NCBI RefSeq assembly: GCF_900108505.1 | Contig: NZ_FNWU01000002.1 | Location: 62,001-126,000 of the forward strand | Length of the DNA stretch: 64,000 nucleotides | Source of the DNA: Halopenitus malekzadehii | GTDB lineage: Archaea; Halobacteriota; Halobacteria; Halobacteriales; Haloferacaceae | Direction of reading: 5' to 3' | Shown here: positions 9,305 through 17,216 of the stretch, in pieces | Position numbering within the stretch: the first letter of the stretch is position 1 | How the letters are laid out: every line of letters starts with the position of its first letter | Program-made: the position numbers and the translations under genes | Notes under the pieces: generated by a model | What the model saw: only the letters and a program-made list of their open reading frames with translations | The model's database searches: none | Told to the model about the DNA's origin: nothing

Positions 9305-10435
9305 ATGGAATATAGGGCGGTCCCTGCATTGGTGATCACGTGCTTGGTTGCCACTTCCCTCCTTCTCGGTGGAGTGACACACACCGCTAGCGCGGATTCA
9401 GAGTACGATATTACAATTGATGGTAGCGTAGATACTCCGACTCGTGAAATTGCTCTGGAAGGAGCAACATATGAAGTCTCAGCGATTGGGAAAGCAGCAA
9501 TAGGATCGTCCGTCAATGTAAACGTTCAAGCACCAGCGCCGGATCAGGAATATCACGTTTATCTCTATAATTCTGACCGGCAGATCATTGATCAGAATCG
9601 TGGGAATGGAAGTGGCACGGCAACATTCGATCTCAGCGGACTGAGCGCCGGGACATACGTATTTGCAGTGCAAGAACGAGGCGCAACTCAAGTACTACAT
9701 CCGCTTGTTATTGAGGGCTACGACACTTCAATTCAAGCTCCAGAATCAGCTTCCATCGGTGAGAACCTGACAGTTGAAGTTACTACCCAACAACTGCAAT
9801 CAGATGTCGCTAAAGATAGTATTGACGTCGTAATTGCAAACGATAATCAACAAATCCGATCTACTTCAACCGGCACTAGCGGAACGCAGGACATATCGAT
9901 CAATACAGAGAATCTGAATACAGGCTCATACGAAGTCTATGCGAATGTTCGCGGACAAAATGTGGTCTTTGACCAGAAAGAGATTCTAGGTATCAGTAAC
10001 GGCCACTCAGTTGAACTTGAGGCTGCTGAAACGTCTACACCGTCATCTGGAGACGGTAGTAGCGGCGGTGGCGGGGGCGGCGGTGGGAGTGAAGCCTCTG
10101 CTACACCGACAGCAACAGAGGCGGTAGAAACACCGGAATCGACAGAGACAACGCCAACTGACGTTTCGTCCCCGTCTCATACTGAAACAGACTCGGCCCC
10201 TAGCACGGATACTAACTCGCCGTCCAACACAGCTACCGACGCAAATGATGAATCGGACACGACCACATCATCAGTCGACACACCTCACGATGAGACGACG
10301 GAAGCAGTAACTCCAAATGAAGTCTCAACATCAACCCCAGATACGAATACATCCATCCCTGGATTCTCGTTCATCACCGTGGGCGTTCTACTTGTCCTGA
10401 CGACGATCTTCTTGAAATCTTCCCGATCGCGCTAG
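9305..10435 (+). CDS. PGF-CTERM surface protein with Ser/Thr-rich stalk
   Basis: 376 residues from the ATG at 9305. The 27 extra codons from 9224 are rejected because a clear signal peptide starts at 9305 (MEYRAVPALVITCLVATSL, cleaved near TASA). Two beta-sandwich-like modules (about 30-230) follow, then a glycine run (about residues 255-262). A stalk of about 90 residues is almost pure Thr, Ser, Pro, Glu and Asp. The end is a PGF motif, a hydrophobic span and a basic tail (SIPGFS...SSRSR). That tripartite end is the archaeosortase A (ArtA) sorting signal, so the protein should be cleaved and lipid-linked at the cell surface, with the stalk probably O-glycosylated. It is followed after 51 bp by a larger PGF-CTERM gene. 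Confidence 0.8.
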   Translation: MEYRAVPALVITCLVATSLLLGGVTHTASADSEYDITIDGSVDTPTREIALEGATYEVSAIGKAAIGSSVNVNVQAPAPDQEYHVYLYNSDRQIIDQNRGNGSGTATFDLSGLSAGTYVFAVQERGATQVLHPLVIEGYDTSIQAPESASIGENLTVEVTTQQLQSDVAKDSIDVVIANDNQQIRSTSTGTSGTQDISINTENLNTGSYEVYANVRGQNVVFDQKEILGISNGHSVELEAAETSTPSSGDGSSGGGGGGGGSEASATPTATEAVETPESTETTPTDVSSPSHTETDSAPSTDTNSPSNTATDANDESDTTTSSVDTPHDETTEAVTPNEVSTSTPDTNTSIPGFSFITVGVLLVLTTIFLKSSRSR

Positions 10436-10486
10436 AGTATCATTTGAGTAAAATTTAACAAGTAGCGTATATCATAGCAATGTAAT

Positions 10487-12931
10487 ATGCGTCAACTGGG
10501 TACCATATTCATAGTGGTGTGCGTGGTTTTAAGTGTGGTAACCGCCGCACCCGCGTCAGCTGCGAGTTCGGATCCCTTACCGAACGATCAAGTTTTCGAA
10601 GCATCAGATCAAGTTAATGTATGGGAACGAGCTGTATTTCCACTTCGTGTAGATGGTGGAAATGCTGCAGAAACCGTTTCGAATCCATATTTATTTGCGA
10701 ACACTGGATCCGACGAAACATCGCTTGCAAAAGATAATACAGTCGTATATAACCCCAATACGGAGATAACACTCACATACGACTCACTACGGGCACAAAG
10801 TGGGTCAATGGATGGAGAGGATGTCCAGATCGTCGCGGCACGAGTAACCGGCGATGGAAACGCTGAAGTCCCGAATACGTTCTCGGATGCTATTGATATG
10901 TTGACTACCGAGAACGCAAACCAGAATGCAACATATGAATTCGTCGAAAACGGGTCTCTCAATTCAAATGGATATCAAACCTTTAGTTACACGCCATCTC
11001 AGCCCGGCCACTACCTATTTTTCGCTATTACTAGTAACGGGAATGATGCGGTGAATATTGACTCCGGGGAGATCGAAGTTACCGATGAGATTACTGTGGT
11101 TGGTACTGATGCAGTTCCCGTACAGCGCGGAGAACCATCCGAGGTAACCCGAACCACAGATAGTCCGGCACCAGGAGACGATATTACATTCGATGTAGAT
11201 GTTACTAATCAACTCGGGAGTACTGGTGTCACACACGTCTTAGCAGTCTATAAGCAGGACCAGTTAACCGAATCAAGACATACAGTTATCGTTGATCCGA
11301 ATGAACTAGATAGGGATTTTGACATTCAGAAGGACAGTACATTTGAGCATTCGATAGCCACTGTCAGTGGGGTAGGCGATGTCGAAGAGGGAGCGACTAT
11401 TAATGGTGTTGAGCTCGCTGACGGGCGTGTCTCGCGTGCAGTTGGATCTGGAGCAGTAATTGATTTCATCTCGGAAGAATTACAGCAAGATCCGCCGAAT
11501 ACGAGAAGTGTCTCGCCGAATTCAACGCTCAATGCATCGATTGATGCGGATGTTGCCGAATCGGGCGATCACACGCTAACAATCGAGACGAACGATAGTT
11601 GGGAGCAAGGCACCTACCAGTACGTCTACCTTAGTACGCTCGAAAACGACAAAAACGCGATCAGTACGGACAGTGGAACGTTCAGTATCCAAGAACCTGC
11701 TCCATACTTTGACGTTGCGATCACGGATACGAACGCACCAATCGAGGAAGGCGAAACCCTCTCCGTCAATGCCACGATCACCAATACGGGTGGGAGCGAA
11801 GATACCCAGCAGATCCAATTAAACAACTTCGATGGGGAAACCGTTGACTCAATTACTGACCCAGAATTGACACTTGGAGCTGGGGAGAGTTCAGAAGTAA
11901 CACTCGAATGGAATACCGAAGACGGCGACGCTGCTACCGATAATATTAGCGTTCAAAGCGATAATACCACCGTGACCCAACAAATCGAGATCACTGCTGC
12001 AGGCGGTGGTGGCGGCGGTGGCGGCGGTGGGGGCGGCGGTGGCGGCGGTGCTCCCTCATTCGGCGATGAGGAAGAAGTACCGGAAACCGTACCTGATGAT
12101 GTTGGAGTCGTTGCCTCAGAGAGAGCGCAAGTCGAAGTTGATGAAGAGACTGGTGAAACCGTCGCAACCACCCAAGAAACGTCTGTCCAAGAAATTCGGA
12201 TTCAAAGCGATCAAGTTGAGGGTGACATCACCGTTACGGACCTCGAGAGTGAACCAGACGAAACCGGTCCGTCACCCGGTGCCTCCGTCTCAGTTACTCA
12301 GATTACGGTTCCGGATGAGGCCGCAAATACACCTGGAACGATCCGCGCCAGCGTACCGCAGTCGAGAGTCGAAGCCGTCAACGCTGAACCTGAAGATCTC
12401 CGTATGAATCGATTCGCGGACGGGGAATGGCAAGGTCTCACTACTGAAGTCGTCGATCAGACTGAAGATAGTATCATCCTTCGGGCAGAAACACCTGGAT
12501 TCTCGTACTTCTCCGTAAGTGCCGTCGCTGAACCAACTGCATCCATCGAGCCATCCGCAACGACGATCGACGTCGGAGAATCCATCGACCTTGACGCCAG
12601 CGGATCCGACGACCGATACGGAGAAGTGGTCTCCTACGAGTGGTCCGTTGCTGGAGAAACACTGACCGGAGAAACGGTCTCAACGACGTTCGATGAACCA
12701 GGTGAGTACGATGTCGAACTGACTGTGACGAACGATGCTGGCGAAACGGATACTACCACGACATCGATTACGGTCAACGCCATTGAGACACCGGAGCAAA
12801 CGGAGCCGTCGCCGACCGAGACTGAGGTGAGTCCGGAGCAAACTGAGGAAGGGATCCCTGGCTTCACCAGTGTAATTGCGGTTCTCGCACTGCTCAGCAG
12901 TGCACTACTCGCCCGCCGCTACTCAAGGTGA
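10487..12931 (+). CDS. Large PGF-CTERM surface protein with PGF-pre-PGF and PKD domains
   Basis: 814 residues. The signal peptide is cleaved near ASA (about residue 25). Domains in order: an N-terminal beta region (about 30-230), a second beta module (about 230-400), and a CARDB-like module (about 405-500, INEG-type pattern EEGETLSVNATITNTGG). A run of about 18 glycines then follows at about 505-523. A PGF-pre-PGF-type domain comes next (about 560-690; RFADGEWQGL, then TPGFSYFSVSAV). A PKD domain (about 690-775, SYEWSVAGE, FDEPGEYDVELTV) precedes an acidic linker and a C-terminal PGF-CTERM signal (GIPGFTS, span, RRYSR). It is predicted to be ArtA-processed and cell-surface anchored. The pairing with the preceding PGF-CTERM gene suggests a surface complex. 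Confidence 0.85.
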   Translation: MRQLGTIFIVVCVVLSVVTAAPASAASSDPLPNDQVFEASDQVNVWERAVFPLRVDGGNAAETVSNPYLFANTGSDETSLAKDNTVVYNPNTEITLTYDSLRAQSGSMDGEDVQIVAARVTGDGNAEVPNTFSDAIDMLTTENANQNATYEFVENGSLNSNGYQTFSYTPSQPGHYLFFAITSNGNDAVNIDSGEIEVTDEITVVGTDAVPVQRGEPSEVTRTTDSPAPGDDITFDVDVTNQLGSTGVTHVLAVYKQDQLTESRHTVIVDPNELDRDFDIQKDSTFEHSIATVSGVGDVEEGATINGVELADGRVSRAVGSGAVIDFISEELQQDPPNTRSVSPNSTLNASIDADVAESGDHTLTIETNDSWEQGTYQYVYLSTLENDKNAISTDSGTFSIQEPAPYFDVAITDTNAPIEEGETLSVNATITNTGGSEDTQQIQLNNFDGETVDSITDPELTLGAGESSEVTLEWNTEDGDAATDNISVQSDNTTVTQQIEITAAGGGGGGGGGGGGGGGGAPSFGDEEEVPETVPDDVGVVASERAQVEVDEETGETVATTQETSVQEIRIQSDQVEGDITVTDLESEPDETGPSPGASVSVTQITVPDEAANTPGTIRASVPQSRVEAVNAEPEDLRMNRFADGEWQGLTTEVVDQTEDSIILRAETPGFSYFSVSAVAEPTASIEPSATTIDVGESIDLDASGSDDRYGEVVSYEWSVAGETLTGETVSTTFDEPGEYDVELTVTNDAGETDTTTTSITVNAIETPEQTEPSPTETEVSPEQTEEGIPGFTSVIAVLALLSSALLARRYSR
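12001..12050 (+). repeat. GGN trinucleotide run coding polyglycine
   Basis: A near-perfect run of GGC and GGT codons encodes about 18 consecutive glycines between the CARDB-like and PGF-pre-PGF domains of the large surface protein. A shorter run sits in the neighbouring gene at about 10067-10090. Such a run is prone to replication slippage, so the linker length may vary between isolates. Confidence 0.85.
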
Positions 12932-13234
12932 CGTCTCCACCTTTATGAACGGTGGGTGACTCGTCTCCGAGACAGCAGTCAGAACGCGGTACGTTCTGAC
13001 GGGGTGTTGAGACGCAGTTCAGCAGTTTCGAGACGGAGCCTCTGGCCTCAAGGAGCGAGGGCTTCTGACACGCAGTCGGAAGCACGACGCGAGTAGGCCG
13101 GAGAGAAAGCCGACATAGTGGGAAACAAGTAACGTGGCTGATGCTGACTGACTCGTCACCCGATATATTTTCAGGGATCCACCGTACCATTATTCAGTGA
13201 TACGTCGCACAAGTCGCCGGTATCACGGGCTGCA
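12932..13234. other. Hairpin-rich intergenic stretch, possibly a decayed IS-element end
   Basis: No credible gene is seen here. The stretch contains several short stem-loops: CACC...GGTG near 12949-12966, and an 8-bp stem GTCAGAAC/GTTCTGAC around 12977-13000. The wording that follows (CTCAAGGAGCGAGGGC) loosely echoes the block at 13376-13435. It may be an older copy of the same kind of IS200/IS605 3' end. The first stem, just after the surface-protein stop at 12931, could serve as its terminator. Confidence 0.3.
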
Positions 13235-13375
13235 GTAGCCCGGCCCTCGAATGGTGGGGACGCCGACCCCGAAGGTCGTTCCATACGGGCGATAACTGAC
13301 GGCGAGTCCCACATCAAAGCCCCCATCACCAGAAATCTCCGATTTCTGGGTAGCAGTCAGAAGCTCCGCTTCTGA
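13235..13375 (+). pseudogene. Fragment resembling the C-terminus of an IS200/IS605-type TnpB
   Basis: A 46-codon open stretch ends in TGA at 13373-13375 and has no start codon of its own. The peptide contains NGGDADPEGR and DGESHIKAPITRNLRF, wording typical of the variable C-terminal tails of haloarchaeal TnpB/OrfB proteins of IS1341-like elements. No catalytic RuvC part and no zinc ribbon remain. The identification rests on remembered family style and on the hairpins that follow, so it is tentative. Confidence 0.35.
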
Positions 13376-13436
13376 CGACGCCCTCAACGAGCGAACCCGT
13401 CAGGGTGAGCGAAGTAGGGTGGGGTCGGTTACTCAA
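13340..13436 (+). other. Hairpin array like the right end / guide-RNA scaffold of an IS1341-type element
   Basis: Two tight stem-loops occur in succession: CCAGAAATC/GATTTCTGG at 13328-13349, just upstream and overlapping the border, and GTCAGAAG/CTTCTGAC at 13357-13374. They are followed by ACGAGCGAACCCGTCAGGG and GTAGGGTGGGG. In haloarchaea such structures lie at the 3' end of tnpB, where a sense-overlapping RNA (the omega-RNA that guides TnpB) is made. Here the nuclease gene is only a stub, so at most an orphan scaffold is left. Confidence 0.35.
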
Positions 13437-13779
13437 GGACTACTGCCTCGGGCGTGTGTGCGTCCGAGGCCGCGTCTGTGCACGAGCGCAGGTGTTCCTT
13501 GCGCTGTGCCTTCGCCTCGTCGCCATAATTGCCAACTACGAACGCGAAGACAATCCGGGAAGTACCGTGATCACAGTGTGAGAAGAGTTCTATGATATCC
13601 TCACTGAGGCTAGCTTCTAAGATTGGCTCATTACCTAATACTGCGAATCGGACTTGCCGACCGGGCAACCAGCTGGGTATTTTATATACTCCCAGATCAA
13701 TACTATCGCTATAGCAGGCCAAAATCCGATATAGAAGGATCCAATCGCGGATCTCAGCGAGGCCGTCTGTGTGGAGCCT
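13437..13779. other. Intergenic stretch with no supported gene
   Basis: A 132-codon minus-strand frame (13429-13827) is open here, but its first residues come from reading the tRNA fragment backwards and it has no recognisable domain, so it is not called. Composition falls between the AT-richer left block and the G+C-rich core. The stretch may be the edge of an integrated element. Confidence 0.4.
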
Positions 13780-13826
13780 GTCGGCCTCTCGAGGCGATGA
13801 CCTGGGTTCGAATCCCAGTCGGAGCA
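13780..13826 (+). other. tRNA 3'-half fragment, tRNA-Glu-like; putative att site
   Basis: Positions 13802-13818 form a perfect T-arm (CTGGG, loop TTCGAAT, CCCAG). They are followed by an acceptor strand TCGGAGC and a discriminator A at 13826. Upstream, CTCTCGA at about 13785-13791 can be an anticodon loop with CTC (Glu), though its stem has one mismatch. No GCTCCGA 5' acceptor strand and no D-arm precede it, so the gene is incomplete. It lies at the sharp step from lower-G+C to G+C-rich DNA. A 3' tRNA half at such a border is the usual footprint of site-specific integration into a tRNA gene. The intact copy should lie left of the window. Confidence 0.6.
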
Positions 13827-13896
13827 TTCCATTCCCGATTCCGGTTCCAACGTTTGATAGTTGGCCGGCGGAGCGGTCTGCTGCCGGGGCTTCCCG

Positions 13897-14451
13897 TTAG
13901 CCGAGCAGGTACCGCATCCACGGGTATCGATCGATCAGCGTCTCGCCGCCGACGTCGTAGTTCTCGACGTACGCGTCGAGCCCGAGGATCCGTCCGGCAC
14001 CGAAGGCGGCGACGGAGAGAAACACGAGCATATACGCGAAGTCGCCGTTGATGTAGCCGTGGGAGATCTCCCAGTTCCCGAGGTAGAACAGGAGCATCAT
14101 AAACGCTCCCCAGAAGGCGGCAAGCCGGGTCAGGAGGCCGACGATCAGCCCGAGCCCGATCAGGACTTCACCCCAGGGAACGGCGACGTCCACGAACGCC
14201 ACGAACGACGGCGAGTTCCCCATCGCGACAAACAGATCCGCGACCGGGCTCCCGTTCGACGGCGGCGCGTTCTGCAGGTAGCCGGCCGCGCCGAAGCTCC
14301 CGGAAAGCACCTTATCGACGCCGCTTTGGAGGAACGCGAGCCCCATCATCAATCGAAGCGCGAGGATGAACCAGACGCTTAACGTGTGTAACTGTCCCTG
14401 GGCGGTGAACCCGCCGATCGTGCTTTCGAGCGTGACCTCTCGTGATGCCAT
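13897..14451 (-). CDS. DoxX family membrane protein
   Basis: 184 residues from the ATG at 14449-14451 (MASREVTLES); an in-frame ATG at 14475 adds only eight residues. Four membrane spans are visible. The DoxX wording is ALRLMMGLAFLQSGVDKVL in span 1 and VPWGEVLIGLGLIVGLLTR in span 2, with FYLGNWE in between spans. DoxX/DoxD relatives are subunits of thiosulfate:quinone oxidoreductase or redox-linked membrane proteins, but most haloarchaeal members are uncharacterised. It is a stand-alone gene and the first gene of the G+C-rich core after the tRNA fragment. Confidence 0.8.
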   Translation of the reverse strand: MASREVTLESTIGGFTAQGQLHTLSVWFILALRLMMGLAFLQSGVDKVLSGSFGAAGYLQNAPPSNGSPVADLFVAMGNSPSFVAFVDVAVPWGEVLIGLGLIVGLLTRLAAFWGAFMMLLFYLGNWEISHGYINGDFAYMLVFLSVAAFGAGRILGLDAYVENYDVGGETLIDRYPWMRYLLG

Positions 14452-14723
14452 ACGTGTACGATATCCCGATGACACCTTAAAATCACCCGCCGATAGTAAA
14501 CTTGAAGAATATCCATATGATATACGCCTTGGATTCTATATAAATTGTTATTCCGCATTTACCAGATCATTCATAAATATATTCCAGTTATAAATCCGAA
14601 ATATGGGTTCGTTGAAAGACCGGAGGTATGAGGCAGTACCGAAACCTCTCTGAGGGATTTCCGAGACGTCGGCGGTGCATCCACGACGACGTCGCCGAGT
14701 CGACGCCGGGGCAGGACGCGTCC
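14452..14723. other. AT-rich intergenic region
   Basis: About 270 bp without a gene, AT-rich between about 14500 and 14610. It contains the promoter of the DoxX gene (AT-rich stretch around 14475-14530, read on the minus strand) and the 3' region of the aminotransferase gene. No repeat was recognised. Confidence 0.4.
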
Positions 14724-15893
14724 TCACCACCAGCGGTTCTCGACGATCCGGTCGATCGCCTCCCGGAGCGTCGGCTCGTTGCGGGAGAACGTGAACCGGA
14801 TCCAGTCGGCGTCGGCCTCGGGATCGGTGTAGAAGCTTCCGCCGGGGACCGCGGCAACGCCGGCCTCGCGGATCAGGCGGCGACAGAACTCGATGTCGGA
14901 TTCGTCGGTCGGATACCGCGTCATCACGTAGTAGGCCCCGTCCGGGCGAACGGGATCGAGACCGGCGCGCTCGAGGCCCTCACACAGCAGGTCTCGGCGG
15001 CGTTCGTAGGAGTCGGAAAGCTCCGTGTAGTAGTCGTCGGAGAGCGACAGCGCCTCGACGCCGGCCCGTTGGAAGGGCGTCGGCGCACAGATGGTTGTGT
15101 AGTCGTGGACCTTCCGCAGCTCCGCGGAGAGGTACTCGGGGGCCAGACAGAACCCGACGCGCCAGCCCGTGACGCTGAACGTCTTCGACATTCCGGTACA
15201 GACGACGGTGCGGTCCGCCAGATCGCCGACCTCGACCGGACTGACGTAGTCGTCGGTGTAAACGATGTGTTCGTAGATCTCGTCCGTCAGAACGATCAGG
15301 TCGTGTTCGAAGACGATCTCCTCGATCCGCGCGAGTTCCTCCCGGGAGAAGACCTTCCCGGTCGGGTTCATCGGCGTGTTCAACACGAGCACGGTCGCGC
15401 GCTCGGCCGCAGCCTCGAGAGCGTCGAAATCGACCGTCAGATCGTCGGTGATGTCCAGCGGGATCGCCTCGGCGCCGGCGAACTGGCTCGCCGGGATGTA
15501 GCTCTCGTAGACCGGCTCGAAGTAGATCACGGCGTCGTCGCCGTCGACGAGCGAGAGCAGCGTCGACATCAACGCTTCGCTCGTCCCGGTGGTGATCGTC
15601 ACCTCGGTCTCCGGGTCGTATCGAACGCCCTTCCAGTCGGCGTACCGGTCGGAGACGACCTCCCGAAGCTCCGGGAGTCCCCACGTGATCGTGTACTGGC
15701 TGTCGGTGTCGACCGCCTCCTTCGCCGCGGCCTTGATCGCGGGCGGGGTCTCGTCCTCGTCGGGGATGCCCTGCGAGAGGTTGATCGCGTCGTGGGCCAA
15801 CGCCTCGCGAGTCATCTCCCGGATCACCGACTCGGCGACCGCGTCGGTGCGGTCGGTCCCGACGTCGACGTCGGGCGTCCGCCGGTCGGTCAT
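14724..15893 (-). CDS. PLP-dependent aminotransferase, class I/II
   Basis: 389 residues, full length for the fold-type I aspartate aminotransferase family. Motifs are NTPMNPTGKVF (about 170), VLTDEIYEHIVY (about 198), the PLP lysine in SKTFSVTGWRVGF (about 232) and FTFSRNE near the C-terminus, where the Arg binds the substrate carboxylate. The sequence style (INLSQGIPDEDETP near the N-terminus, MTRYPTDESD) is that of kynurenine/glutamine-type or aromatic aminotransferases rather than classical AspC. Exact substrate cannot be read. It is monocistronic and divergent from the MOSC gene. Confidence 0.85.
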   Translation of the reverse strand: MTDRRTPDVDVGTDRTDAVAESVIREMTREALAHDAINLSQGIPDEDETPPAIKAAAKEAVDTDSQYTITWGLPELREVVSDRYADWKGVRYDPETEVTITTGTSEALMSTLLSLVDGDDAVIYFEPVYESYIPASQFAGAEAIPLDITDDLTVDFDALEAAAERATVLVLNTPMNPTGKVFSREELARIEEIVFEHDLIVLTDEIYEHIVYTDDYVSPVEVGDLADRTVVCTGMSKTFSVTGWRVGFCLAPEYLSAELRKVHDYTTICAPTPFQRAGVEALSLSDDYYTELSDSYERRRDLLCEGLERAGLDPVRPDGAYYVMTRYPTDESDIEFCRRLIREAGVAAVPGGSFYTDPEADADWIRFTFSRNEPTLREAIDRIVENRWW

Positions 15894-16222
15894 ACGGGAC
15901 CCACCGCCCGGACGATGGCACCGGCTCGACTCGTGACCGATCGGTCGATCGCGGACCGATCGGCGAACCGTTCGGCGAACTGTTCAGCGGGTGATCCGGA
16001 ACCGGCGGTGATCGCCGCCGGATCGAGCGGACGGGGTAGGTCGATTCGTGACATCGGTGGTGATCGGAGCGGCCGGCCGGTCCGACCGGTCGTGTTCGGG
16101 TACGGATACTCGGCGGGGACGGGTCAAAACGGTTGCGAGAGTCGAGCGATCGATGAACCACTGGTCCGAGCGGCGATCGGTTCGGCGAAACGCTATTGAC
16201 CGGTGCGCGCGTCCGGACGGTA
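15894..16222. promoter_or_regulatory. Divergent intergenic region rich in CGATCG-type words
   Basis: About 330 bp separate the aminotransferase and MOSC genes. It is G+C-rich, with many overlapping GATCGG/CCGATC words (for example around 15938-15975), so any local inverted repeats are low-complexity. No clear TATA box or gene was recognised. Confidence 0.35.
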
Positions 16223-17002
16223 ATGGCACGGCTCGAGCGGATCCGGGTGTTTCCGGTGAAGGGATTGGACGGGATCAACGTGGAGACCTCGGCGATCCGG
16301 GAGGGCGGCACGTTGGCGTACGACCGCGAGTTCGGGCTCGTCGACGAGGACGGCGAGGTCAGCAACGGAAAGGACTTCGAGACGATACACGATCTCCGGG
16401 CCGACTTCGACCCCGGAACGGGTGAGCTCCACGTCGAGGCGCCCGACGGCGACCGGCGGCGGTTCGCGCTCGACGAGGCGGACGAACGGTCGCGCGCGGG
16501 CGAGTGGTTCAGCAGCGTGTTCGACGCGGCGTTGACCCTGGAGCGGAACTCCTCGGTCGGGTTCGTCGACCGGCCGGACATGGGGCCATCGGTCATCAGT
16601 ACGGAGACGCTGGAGACGGTCGCCGGCTGGTTCGACGACCTGACCGTCGAGGGGGCCCGCCGCCGGCTTCGGGCGAACGTCGAGGTGTCGGGCGTCGAGC
16701 CCTTCTGGGAGGACCGGTTCGTCGGCGACGACGCGCCGACGTTCACGGTCGGCGACCTCCGGTTCGAGGGCGTCACCCCGTGTGCGCGATGTGTGGTTCC
16801 CAGCCGGGACCCCGATACCGGGGAGCCGCTCCCGGAGTTCCGCACGCGATTCGTCGAGAAACGGCGCGAGACGTTCCCCGAGTGGGCCGACCCGGACGCG
16901 TTCGACCACCACTACACGCTGATGATCATCGCCAGGATCCCCGAGGGGAGCCGAGACGGGTCGATCAGCGTCGGGGACGAGGTCCGCGTCGTCGATCGGT
17001 GA
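16223..17002 (+). CDS. MOSC domain-containing protein (YcbX/mARC-like)
   Basis: 259 residues from the ATG at 16223; the nine codons upstream are dispensable. The N-terminal beta-barrel (RIRVFPVKGLDG...LAYDREFGLVDEDG) and the C-terminal MOSC domain are both present. The conserved cysteine sits in VTPCARCVVPSRDPDTG (about residues 188-204). MOSC proteins bind a molybdenum cofactor sulfido form and hydroxylate or reduce N-oxygenated substrates, or transfer sulfur. A MoaA gene is encoded in this window (57395), but the two are far apart. Confidence 0.85.
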   Translation: MARLERIRVFPVKGLDGINVETSAIREGGTLAYDREFGLVDEDGEVSNGKDFETIHDLRADFDPGTGELHVEAPDGDRRRFALDEADERSRAGEWFSSVFDAALTLERNSSVGFVDRPDMGPSVISTETLETVAGWFDDLTVEGARRRLRANVEVSGVEPFWEDRFVGDDAPTFTVGDLRFEGVTPCARCVVPSRDPDTGEPLPEFRTRFVEKRRETFPEWADPDAFDHHYTLMIIARIPEGSRDGSISVGDEVRVVDR

Positions 17003-17216
17003 CCCGGGGGTCGACCGATCATCGTGCCGATCGTGGAGTCAGCAAGGTTGCAGACATAATTTCCGCTATCTGTGACGGCGTATGTGTGAGATATCGCTTG
17101 ATACAGCCACCAAGGATCGGTTCTACGGCGGTTGAATCGTCCCCATCGGTGTCGTCGTACCCGCGAGAATCGCCGGCGGCGACGACCGAATGCCTGCGGG
17201 TCCCGAACCCGGGTGT

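Noticed and set aside
12949..13110. A Rho-independent-type terminator for the surface protein
   Set aside because: Archaea do not rely on such signals, and the hairpins resemble mobile-element debris more.
13741..13826. A complete tRNA gene
   Set aside because: Only the T-arm, acceptor 3' strand and a doubtful anticodon arm fit. There is no matching 5' acceptor strand and no D-arm upstream, so it is a fragment.
13429..13827. A 132-codon minus-strand gene
   Set aside because: Its start is the antisense of the tRNA fragment and it has no recognisable domain; it is probably chance.
14980..16845. A 621-codon minus-strand gene
   Set aside because: It is a different-frame shadow of the aminotransferase and of the MOSC gene, with Arg-rich low-complexity translation.
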